In this document: positions 8,346 through 15,060 of the stretch, piece after piece
How the letters are laid out: each line of letters begins with the position of its first letter
How positions within the stretch are numbered: position 1 is the first letter of the stretch
Assembly: GCF_000368765.1 (NCBI RefSeq)
Contig: NZ_KB849655.1
Span: 1,767,653 to 1,831,652 of the forward strand
Direction: 5' to 3'
DNA length: 64,000 nucleotides
DNA from: Acinetobacter junii CIP 64.5
GTDB taxonomy: Bacteria; Pseudomonadota; Gammaproteobacteria; Pseudomonadales; Moraxellaceae
The notes under the pieces: model-generated
The model's input: the letters and a program-made list of their open reading frames with translations, nothing else
The model's database searches: none
What the model was told of the DNA's origin: nothing
Translations under genes and position numbers: made by a program

Positions 8346-10229
8346 TCAAACCACAATATCCGCCAAATTACCTTTCTGCTCTAACCAGTGTTTACGATCA
8401 GCCGCTCTTTTTTTCGCGAGTAACTTGTCTAACAAACCTGCAGTTAAATGTGCATCATCTAGATCCAGTTGCACCAAACGACGTGTATTTGGATCCATCG
8501 TGGTTTCACGTAATTGACTGGCATTCATTTCACCCAGACCTTTAAATCGAGTGATTTGTGGATTTTTATTACCTTTTACTTTTTTCAGAATTGCCTCTAA
8601 CTCATCATCATCTAGGGCATAGTGCACATCTTTGCCAATATCAATACGATAAAGCGGTGGCATCGCGACAAATAAATGACCGTCCTCAACTAAAGCTGGA
8701 AAATGTTTCACAAACAATGCACAGAGTAAAGTTGCGATATGTAGACCATCTGAGTCCGCATCGGCAAGGATACAGATTTTGCCATAACGTAGTTCAGACA
8801 AATCATCACTACCTGGATCAACACCAATCGCAATCGCAATGTCATGAACTTCCTGAGATGCCAAGACTTCATCCGAAGAGACTTCCCAAGTATTTAGGAT
8901 TTTTCCACGAATCGGCATAATCGCTTGGAAATTTTTGTCACGCGCTTGTTTAGCACTACCGCCTGCAGAATCCCCTTCGACAATAAACAACTCACTGTCT
9001 TCACGGGTTAAACCAACACAATCTGCTAATTTTCCAGGTAATGCTGGACCAGCCACAATCTTCTTACGTTCGACTTTCTTAGCTGCTTTTAAACGACGAC
9101 CTGCTTTGGCGATTGCCATTTCAGCTAGTTGAGTTGCGATCTCAGCATGTTGGTTTAACCATAACGCAAATGCATCTTTGGCAATATTGAGCACAATATT
9201 CGAAGCTTCACGACTCGAGAGACGCTCTTTGGTTTGTCCTGAAAATTGTGGCTCTTGGAATTTTAAAGATAGGATGAAATTCACCCCATCCCAGACATCT
9301 TCTGCCGAAAGTTTCATGTTACGCGGTAATAAATTACGTAATTCACAGAACTCGCGTAAAGCCTCTGTGACCCCCGAACGCAATCCATTCACATGCGTAC
9401 CGCCTTGCGCAGTTGGAATCAAGTTGACATAACTTTCTTGAATCTGTTCACCACCCTCAACATTCCAGCAAATTGCAAATTCACATGCGGCTCTTTCTGC
9501 TTGTCCACTACTCACAAAAGCAGGTGCTGGTAAAATCTCTCGATCTTCCAATTCATCCATTAAATAGTCAACGAGACCATTTTCGAACTGCCATTCGATT
9601 TTTTCATTATTGATTTTATCGTCATAAATAATTTTTAAGCCTGCCGCCAATACAGCTTTGGCTTTTAAATTATGTTTCAGCGCTTTTAATGCAAACTTAG
9701 GACTATCAAAATATTTAGCTTCCGGCCAGAAACGAACGGTTGTCCCTGTCGCACGTTTCGCAACTTTACCTTCTAACACAGACAATGGCGCAACAGGCTC
9801 ACCTTGCTCAAATGCCATTTGATACAAGTTACCCTGACGTTGTACAGCGACTTCAACCCGTGTAGATAAAGCATTGACCACAGAAATACCAACACCGTGC
9901 AAACCACCTGAAAACTGATAGTTATCAGTACTGAACTTACCACCTGCATGTAGCTTGGTCAGAATGATTTCAATACCACTTTGACCATACTCTGGATGGA
10001 TATCGACAGGCATACCTCGACCATTGTCTTCAACTGACAACGAACCATCCTCATAGACCGTCACACAAATTTGGTCAGCATGTCCTGCCAGCGCCTCATC
10101 GACAGCATTATCAATCACCTCTTGCGCCAAATGGTTTGGGCGTGAGGTATCTGTATACATCCCTGGACGACGACGAACAGGATCTAAACCAGAAAGAACT
10201 TCGAGGGATTGTGCCGTGTATTGTGTCAC
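8346..10229 (-). CDS. parE: DNA topoisomerase IV subunit B (ParE)
   Basis: The 627-aa GHKL-type ATPase subunit of topoisomerase IV decatenates daughter chromosomes together with ParC. The ATP-binding motifs are EVIDNAVDEALAGHA, DNGRGMPVDIH and GGLHGVGISVVNALS. The TOPRIM motifs are EGDSAGGSAKQARD and DADSDGLHIA. The length is normal for ParE and shorter than GyrB. The gene follows yqiA by 17 bp, an arrangement shared with other gammaproteobacteria. Confidence 0.96.
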   Translation of the reverse strand: MTQYTAQSLEVLSGLDPVRRRPGMYTDTSRPNHLAQEVIDNAVDEALAGHADQICVTVYEDGSLSVEDNGRGMPVDIHPEYGQSGIEIILTKLHAGGKFSTDNYQFSGGLHGVGISVVNALSTRVEVAVQRQGNLYQMAFEQGEPVAPLSVLEGKVAKRATGTTVRFWPEAKYFDSPKFALKALKHNLKAKAVLAAGLKIIYDDKINNEKIEWQFENGLVDYLMDELEDREILPAPAFVSSGQAERAACEFAICWNVEGGEQIQESYVNLIPTAQGGTHVNGLRSGVTEALREFCELRNLLPRNMKLSAEDVWDGVNFILSLKFQEPQFSGQTKERLSSREASNIVLNIAKDAFALWLNQHAEIATQLAEMAIAKAGRRLKAAKKVERKKIVAGPALPGKLADCVGLTREDSELFIVEGDSAGGSAKQARDKNFQAIMPIRGKILNTWEVSSDEVLASQEVHDIAIAIGVDPGSDDLSELRYGKICILADADSDGLHIATLLCALFVKHFPALVEDGHLFVAMPPLYRIDIGKDVHYALDDDELEAILKKVKGNKNPQITRFKGLGEMNASQLRETTMDPNTRRLVQLDLDDAHLTAGLLDKLLAKKRAADRKHWLEQKGNLADIVV

Positions 10230-10246
10230 TTGATCTGACTTCCTTT

Positions 10247-10834
10247 TTATATGCCTGCCGACAAAAATTCGAGTACTAAGGGTAATTTGTCTTTAAAATC
10301 ATCCATTGCATGATTACCACCCACATCCGTTAATATCAATGCAGATGGATGTAGGGCACTATAATAGCGTTGTGCCTGACGATAATCCAAGACCTCATCA
10401 TCTTGTTGCAACAGCACGAGAATTTTATCAGCCTGTTCTGTTTTCGTATCAGCAATTGATTGTAATTGCTGCAATTGATCGTGATCAAGCGTCCATGATT
10501 CAGTGACTTTGAGTGGGATTTGCTCAATACCAAACAACTCTTGAAAGAGTTGCCATGGTTGCATAGCAGGATTGATCAGTACAGCAGGACAATCATATTT
10601 GGCGACAAAATATGTCGCATAGAATCCACCCAAACTGCTACCGACCAAGACAACTTGATCGAGTGGTAAACTTTCGATTAAATTAGAAACGTGTTTTAAG
10701 ACCACTTCAGGCGGTTGATTCAAATCGGGCAAATGCACGTGAATATGATCGTGATTTGCACAATATTGATACAGCTCTTGCCCTTTTTTTGACAGTGGGC
10801 TGCTTCTAAAACCATGTAAATAGATAATTTGCAT
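10247..10834 (-). CDS. yqiA: YqiA/YcfP-type alpha/beta-fold esterase
   Basis: This small (about 195-aa) serine esterase has YLHGFRSSPLSKKGQ at the N-terminus (oxyanion region), nucleophile motif GSSLGGFYA, acid residue in QQDDEVLDY and histidine in GGNHAMDDF. I place the start at the ATG encoding MQIIYLHGF (10834); an in-frame ATG at 10852 adds six residues. It lies directly upstream of parE, the same neighbour as E. coli yqiA. Physiological substrate unknown. Confidence 0.85.
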   Translation of the reverse strand: MQIIYLHGFRSSPLSKKGQELYQYCANHDHIHVHLPDLNQPPEVVLKHVSNLIESLPLDQVVLVGSSLGGFYATYFVAKYDCPAVLINPAMQPWQLFQELFGIEQIPLKVTESWTLDHDQLQQLQSIADTKTEQADKILVLLQQDDEVLDYRQAQRYYSALHPSALILTDVGGNHAMDDFKDKLPLVLEFLSAGI

Positions 10835-11098
10835 ATGCACCAAATTAGACAAGCGCTTGACTTATTGTGAAATAAATCACATTATTTTGCGTAATGATTA
10901 AACATATAACAATATAAATTACATTTAAGCTCGATATTGTCTGACACAAAAAACGATACTGAATTCCATTCATCAGTATTCTAAAAAAATTAGTTCTGAA
11001 AGACATAAGATGTAAGAGTTTGTTGTAGTTTATCTAAACAATGTTAAGTTAATAACTTCAAACCTTCGGTATATATATCAAGGATGGGGAAAAATAAT

Positions 11099-12445
11099 AT
11101 GCCAAGTTTAACACCTCTGCATGAAACCTACTGCAAATGGGACAGTACGCCCCCAAGTCAGGCAGATGTTTTGGAAGGTTTGGCACAATTAGTGAGCACA
11201 AGTTTAAGTGGTGTTCATGAACTGGTGCAATTAATTCAAACTGAAGTGTTAAGGACTACGCTCGGTTTAAGTGCACAAAAAGCCAAAAAATTACAGAAAC
11301 ATCCACAATTACAGAAATTCTATCAATTTTCATATGATGCTATTCAAAAATACGGAAGTAGCTTTCTTGCTCCTAGTCTGCGTCATATCGTTGAAAAATT
11401 TCCAGTTCTACACGATAAACCATTAACGCCAAGCCTTCATTTTGTTGTAGGGGCATTGAATGGGATTTTTGGGGATTTCTTCCTAAAACAACATAACCCA
11501 ATGGCATTACCGATGGTGTTATATGATCACTATGGATCATTACAGCAAGGTGAACTTACTGGGCGTATCGTAATACTCACACATGGTTTATGTATGAACC
11601 ATTTGAGTTGGTCAAATCATCGTTATGGCGGAATCGGTGAGCGTTTACTTGCTCAGCGTGACAATAACACGATGCTGTATTTAAATTACAATACAGGTCG
11701 TCGAATCTCTGCAAATGGTCGCAGTTTTGCCAACGTATTAGAAGATTTGATCCAGAGAAACCCTCGTATTACCAGTATCGATTTGATCGGACATAGTATG
11801 GGTGGACTGGTTTCACGCAGTGCGCTTTTCTATGGCAAACAAAATCTACATCAATGGGTACATATGGTAGAAAATCTCGTATGTATCGGTTCCCCACATC
11901 ACGGTGCCGTACTGGAACGATTTGGTTTTGTCTTACAAGACAAATTAGGGGCATTCCCTTTTATCAGCCTGATCGGTCAATTAGTAAATGTACGCAGTAA
12001 TGGGATACTCGATCTACGATATGGTAGTGTTCGTGATGATGACTGGGAACATAATGATGCGCGTATCGGCTTCGCGGACGACAATCGTAAACCTGCACCA
12101 TTACCATCTCATATCAACACATTCCTGATTGCTGGAACATTAGAATTTGAGAAAGTTAAAAATAAAGCACTTAAAGTGATAGGTGATTATCTCGTCAGTG
12201 TTAAAAGTGCTCTTGGTGAACATCCGAACCCTCGTTTTCAGCTTAAATTACCAGATACACATAAAGCTGTTTTCTATGGTTTGAATCATTTTGAAATTCA
12301 ATACCATTCGAGTGTTGCTGAGCAAATCACAAGATGGCTTTATCCAGAAGTTGGGGAAGTCGTTGAAGAAGGTGTTCAAACACATATGATTAATGTACCC
12401 AACAATTATACCTTTGATGATTTAGAAGGGATTGTTGAGACATAA
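11099..12445 (+). CDS. Alpha/beta-hydrolase, PGAP1/lipase-like
   Basis: The ~448-aa protein has a lipase-type fold in its second half: oxyanion strand VILTHGLCMNHLSW, nucleophile elbow GHSMGGLVSRS and a further IGSPHHGAVLERFG motif shared with PGAP1-like and triacylglycerol lipases. The candidate catalytic histidine is near GLNHFEIQYH. No signal peptide is seen, so it is probably cytosolic. The ATG at 11099 has a strong AAGGATGGGG ribosome site; an in-frame ATG at 11084 lies inside that site and is unlikely. Substrate unknown. Confidence 0.8.
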   Translation: MPSLTPLHETYCKWDSTPPSQADVLEGLAQLVSTSLSGVHELVQLIQTEVLRTTLGLSAQKAKKLQKHPQLQKFYQFSYDAIQKYGSSFLAPSLRHIVEKFPVLHDKPLTPSLHFVVGALNGIFGDFFLKQHNPMALPMVLYDHYGSLQQGELTGRIVILTHGLCMNHLSWSNHRYGGIGERLLAQRDNNTMLYLNYNTGRRISANGRSFANVLEDLIQRNPRITSIDLIGHSMGGLVSRSALFYGKQNLHQWVHMVENLVCIGSPHHGAVLERFGFVLQDKLGAFPFISLIGQLVNVRSNGILDLRYGSVRDDDWEHNDARIGFADDNRKPAPLPSHINTFLIAGTLEFEKVKNKALKVIGDYLVSVKSALGEHPNPRFQLKLPDTHKAVFYGLNHFEIQYHSSVAEQITRWLYPEVGEVVEEGVQTHMINVPNNYTFDDLEGIVET

Positions 12446-12450
12446 AAGTA

Positions 12451-12482
12451 AAAAAGCTCAGCTGTATAGCTGAGCTTTTTTT
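12451..12482 (+). terminator. Intrinsic terminator after the hydrolase gene
   Basis: AAGCTCAGC / GCTGAGCTT stem with 6-nt loop followed by a long T-run, 6 bp past the stop codon. Confidence 0.85.
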
Positions 12483-12581
12483 AGATTTTTGAAATTAAAT
12501 ATTCAGATTAATTTTGCTTAACTGTAATTCTAATCATAAAATTCACTGTATCTTAGGTAAAAAAAATCTAAATTTAGAGCA

Positions 12582-13337
12582 TTACTCCTCATAATCGCTG
12601 CAATCAATTTTATTGTTTTTCAAATTTTCATCAGTTGTATAGCCAATTTTAAAATTTAAATTCAATAAATCTTTTTTTCTAAAAACCTTAGGAACAATAT
12701 TCCAAACATTTTTTCCATTAGTGACAAAAACTAAATTAAATTCTGGTACTTTATTATTAGTAGTATCAATTTGATACTCTACAGAAAATCCATCTTTTTT
12801 CTTACCAACAATATTATATATACGTGGCTCCTTTAACCCTTGATCACAAGCTTGATATATATAAATTTTATCTTTTAAAATCTTAATTGTACTTTCACTA
12901 CAATAACATCCACCTGTTTCCAAATCTTTCATGATACCATTTGTATATTTAAATGGTTTTATTAGCTTTCCTTCTAAACTATCAAGGTCCAAATATGAAT
13001 TTTTCAAATCTTTTATTTTAGAATTATTAAAATCACTTAAACATTTATAGTTTCCACTATTTGCTTCTTTTCCATTAAAATTACATTTTAAATTTCTATT
13101 TTTCAACCAAGAACATTGAGTATCAACAAGATATTTAACTTCATTTTTATTATCACTGATATAGCCTTTTATATCTGAATATACACTATTCAGATCATAC
13201 TCACTATTACTATATATTTTTTTCTCGTCTAACCGTTGTGGTTTATAATCTGCAGCATTTGAGAAAATACATACACTGGTAACCAATAAAAAATTATAAA
13301 ATTTAATAAAACTAGTTCTCACTATATGTACCTTCAA
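12582..13337 (-). CDS. Exported protein with a LprI/DUF1311-like segment; candidate T6SS immunity protein
   Basis: The 251-aa protein has a signal peptide (hydrophobic FYNFLLVTSVCIFSNA). Residues ~50-110 contain YLVDTQCSWLKNRNLKCNF and KCLSDFNNSKIKDL, spaced like the 'W-x-x-R-x-x-x-C ... C-L-x-x-x-N-x-R-I-x-x-L' pattern of LprI-type (DUF1311) lysozyme inhibitors. The rest is unrecognised. It is the distal gene of the vgrG cassette, behind two candidate immunity lipoproteins, and very AT-rich. Protection against a wall hydrolase is inferred from domain and position. The first ~10 residues may be a relic of a duplicated effector tail, so the start is uncertain. Confidence 0.6.
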   Translation of the reverse strand: MKVHIVRTSFIKFYNFLLVTSVCIFSNAADYKPQRLDEKKIYSNSEYDLNSVYSDIKGYISDNKNEVKYLVDTQCSWLKNRNLKCNFNGKEANSGNYKCLSDFNNSKIKDLKNSYLDLDSLEGKLIKPFKYTNGIMKDLETGGCYCSESTIKILKDKIYIYQACDQGLKEPRIYNIVGKKKDGFSVEYQIDTTNNKVPEFNLVFVTNGKNVWNIVPKVFRKKDLLNLNFKIGYTTDENLKNNKIDCSDYEE

Positions 13338-13441
13338 TAAAAATCAAAACTCAGACAAGTTGCTATTTTTATAGTTTTTTTCTAATCCTAAAAACAAATA
13401 TCACACCTAAGTTATTCATTTTAATAAACTATATTAGGTTG

Positions 13442-13473
13442 AAAAATGTAAGACTTACCATTCTTACATTTTT
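13442..13473 (-). terminator. Hairpin with T-run downstream of the LprI-like gene promoter region
   Basis: Perfect 12-bp inverted repeat AAAAATGTAAGA / TCTTACATTTTT with an 8-nt loop. Read on the minus strand it closely follows the 13494-14111 gene stop and carries U-rich flanks, so it likely terminates or attenuates transcription between the immunity gene and the LprI-like gene. Confidence 0.55.
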
Positions 13474-13493
13474 ATTCAAAAAGAAAAACTAAA

Positions 13494-14111
13494 TCAGTTT
13501 ACCTGCTTAAAATATACTTTTTCCCCTTCAGAACATACTCCATAAAAAACTCCATAAGATTCATTCTTTACAGAGGGATTATTCAAATAACTATTACAGT
13601 CCAATACTAAATCTCCAGCATTTTTCTTAAAAAATATTTTTTGCTTTTGATAATATGGAGCACCCGTATAATTATCAGCTAAATAATAGATTCCCGATTT
13701 AAAATTCTTTGATTCAGCCTGTTTAGTTGCATATCCATTTTTTATAAAATCAATCCCACCCAAGGCTAGGTTAACTTTATCAATATTTAAACTCAACTCA
13801 CTACTATTATTTTTATCAGCTTTAGCTTCTGCCCATCCAACTTGAACATCTTCACTATAAACATTTTTATAATATAAGGTAAAATTACCATTATTATCTT
13901 TTATATAAAATTCATCATATGCAGGATCAAGTCTTTTAAAGAGATAATTATCCATCTTTTTTGTAGGTGTAAAATTCTTACACTTTCCTGCCTTTTCACA
14001 GATTCGATATGAAAAATAAAGTTTTGTGTTACTTGATTTAGGCTGATCAGCTTCAGTTGTACATGCATACGTTAAACTAATTAAAAATACAAGAAATAAT
14101 CTGCTCATCAT
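13494..14111 (-). CDS. Candidate T6SS immunity lipoprotein, copy 2
   Basis: The 205-aa protein has a leader ending YAC (Cys17), so it is probably a lipoprotein. It is a clear paralogue of the product at 14416-15060. Shared blocks include DEFYI, YYKN-(V/I)-(Y/F)-SE, VGWA/MGWA, LDC-(N/K)-SY and the C-terminal (G/S)VCS-x-x-E-K-(V/I)-YFK. Its start codon overlaps the stop of a short orphan effector-tail frame, mirroring the first copy's coupling to the intact effector. Strongly AT-rich. Immunity function is inferred from position, export signal and the co-duplicated effector tail. Confidence 0.65.
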   Translation of the reverse strand: MMSRLFLVFLISLTYACTTEADQPKSSNTKLYFSYRICEKAGKCKNFTPTKKMDNYLFKRLDPAYDEFYIKDNNGNFTLYYKNVYSEDVQVGWAEAKADKNNSSELSLNIDKVNLALGGIDFIKNGYATKQAESKNFKSGIYYLADNYTGAPYYQKQKIFFKKNAGDLVLDCNSYLNNPSVKNESYGVFYGVCSEGEKVYFKQVN

Positions 14112-14185
14112 TGCATAGTCTCTATGTGCATAGCACCTTCACCAGCTACATCTGCTAAAATAAAATATATTGAAACATTTGATAC
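14108..14185 (-). pseudogene. Orphan C-terminal remnant of the T6SS effector
   Basis: An open stretch of about 25 codons bounded by stops ends ...FILADVAGEGAMHIETMQ. The intact effector ends ...FISGDEPGEGAMHIEITQ. The GEGAMHIE block is identical and the stop overlaps the following immunity-gene start in both copies. This is what remains of a second effector end that was duplicated or swapped with its immunity gene. Confidence 0.7.
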
Positions 14186-14415
14186 TTAATTTTGAACATC
14201 AACTGTTTTACGTAATTTAATATCAAATATTTTAGTTAAATATAATTAATAGTAATACATACCATCTTACACCTAATCTTATTACTTAAATAAGATTAGG
14301 TGTAAATAATATTATTCTCATATCAAGTACTTAGTCTCTCTAATTTATAAAAGTAAAAAAACTTACCACTCTTGCTATAAAGTTAAAGAGTTAATATAGT
14401 AAAAAACAACCTTGG
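14186..14415. other. AT-rich spacer between the two immunity genes, with one strong palindrome
   Basis: No gene is seen. It contains the 17-bp-arm hairpin at 14267-14305. It also has a CTTACCACTCTTGCT segment (about 14361-14375) resembling CTTACCATTCTTAC downstream of the other immunity gene, as expected if flanks were duplicated together. Confidence 0.5.
14267..14305. repeat. Perfect 17-bp inverted repeat
   Basis: TTACACCTAATCTTATT (14267-14283) and AATAAGATTAGGTGTAA (14289-14305) are exact reverse complements separated by ACTTA. There is no T-run directly after it on either strand, so it is not a typical intrinsic terminator. It lies between the two immunity genes. Confidence 0.85.
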
Positions 14416-15060
14416 TTATAACTCTGGAATTTCTTTAAAATAAATTTTTTCCTTATCAGAACAAACGCTATAGAACATGCCTGAATAATTATTCTTCGGA
14501 TCTAAATCTTTCATATAACTTTTACAATCAAGTAAAAGCTGCTTATTTTTCTTTATAAAAGTTAATTTTTGATATTGTTTGAAAGAGTAACCATCATAGA
14601 AGTCATTAATTATATACATATCTTTTCTATAGTTTCTCGAGGGAACATAATTAGAGTTATCACCACTACCTATAGAATTATAGTTTCCTAAAGTTTGAAA
14701 TATCTTATTAGTTTCCATAACTAGATTATTTTCATTATTTGTAACTATTTTCATTTGTGCCCACCCCATTTCAACACCTTCTGAAAAGATATTTTTATAT
14801 ATAACATAATATTTATTATCTTTTATTTCTATATAAAATTCATCTACCGGAGGCTTATAAGCAAACAATGCATAGCTGTTTTGATTTTTTGTATAATTAA
14901 ATTCATTACAAATGTTTTTTAAAGTGCATTTTTTATATGAATAATAAATTGTATTAGCTGTATTAGCTGTATTAGCTGTATTAGCTGTATTAGCTGTATT
15001 AGCTGTATTGAAACATCCAGAAATTAATAAAACTAGTATTAATAATAAAGTATTTTTCAT
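14416..15060 (-). CDS. Candidate T6SS immunity lipoprotein, copy 1, with a Thr-Ala-Asn repeat
   Basis: The 214-aa protein has a lipoprotein leader (LLISGC, Cys16). Immediately after the lipidated cysteine comes a tract of about six NTA units that tethers the folded domain. The domain is paralogous to the product at 13494-14111. Its ATG overlaps the effector stop codon (ATGA), implying translational coupling with the effector, the normal arrangement for an immunity gene. Lipidation would place it in the periplasm, where a peptidoglycan-attacking toxin acts. The family is not recognised; the role is inferred. Confidence 0.7.
   Translation of the reverse strand: MKNTLLLILVLLISGCFNTANTANTANTANTANTANTIYYSYKKCTLKNICNEFNYTKNQNSYALFAYKPPVDEFYIEIKDNKYYVIYKNIFSEGVEMGWAQMKIVTNNENNLVMETNKIFQTLGNYNSIGSGDNSNYVPSRNYRKDMYIINDFYDGYSFKQYQKLTFIKKNKQLLLDCKSYMKDLDPKNNYSGMFYSVCSDKEKIYFKEIPEL
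14951..15009. repeat. Six tandem copies of a 9-bp repeat inside the immunity gene
   Basis: The unit AGCTGTATT (plus-strand reading) occurs six times head to tail with no mismatch. Nine base pairs keeps the frame, so slippage would lengthen or shorten the Asn-Thr-Ala linker by three residues without breaking the gene. Confidence 0.95.

Noticed and set aside
14951..15009. CRISPR-like repeat array
   Set aside because: The 9-bp units are contiguous without spacers and are in frame within a lipoprotein gene.
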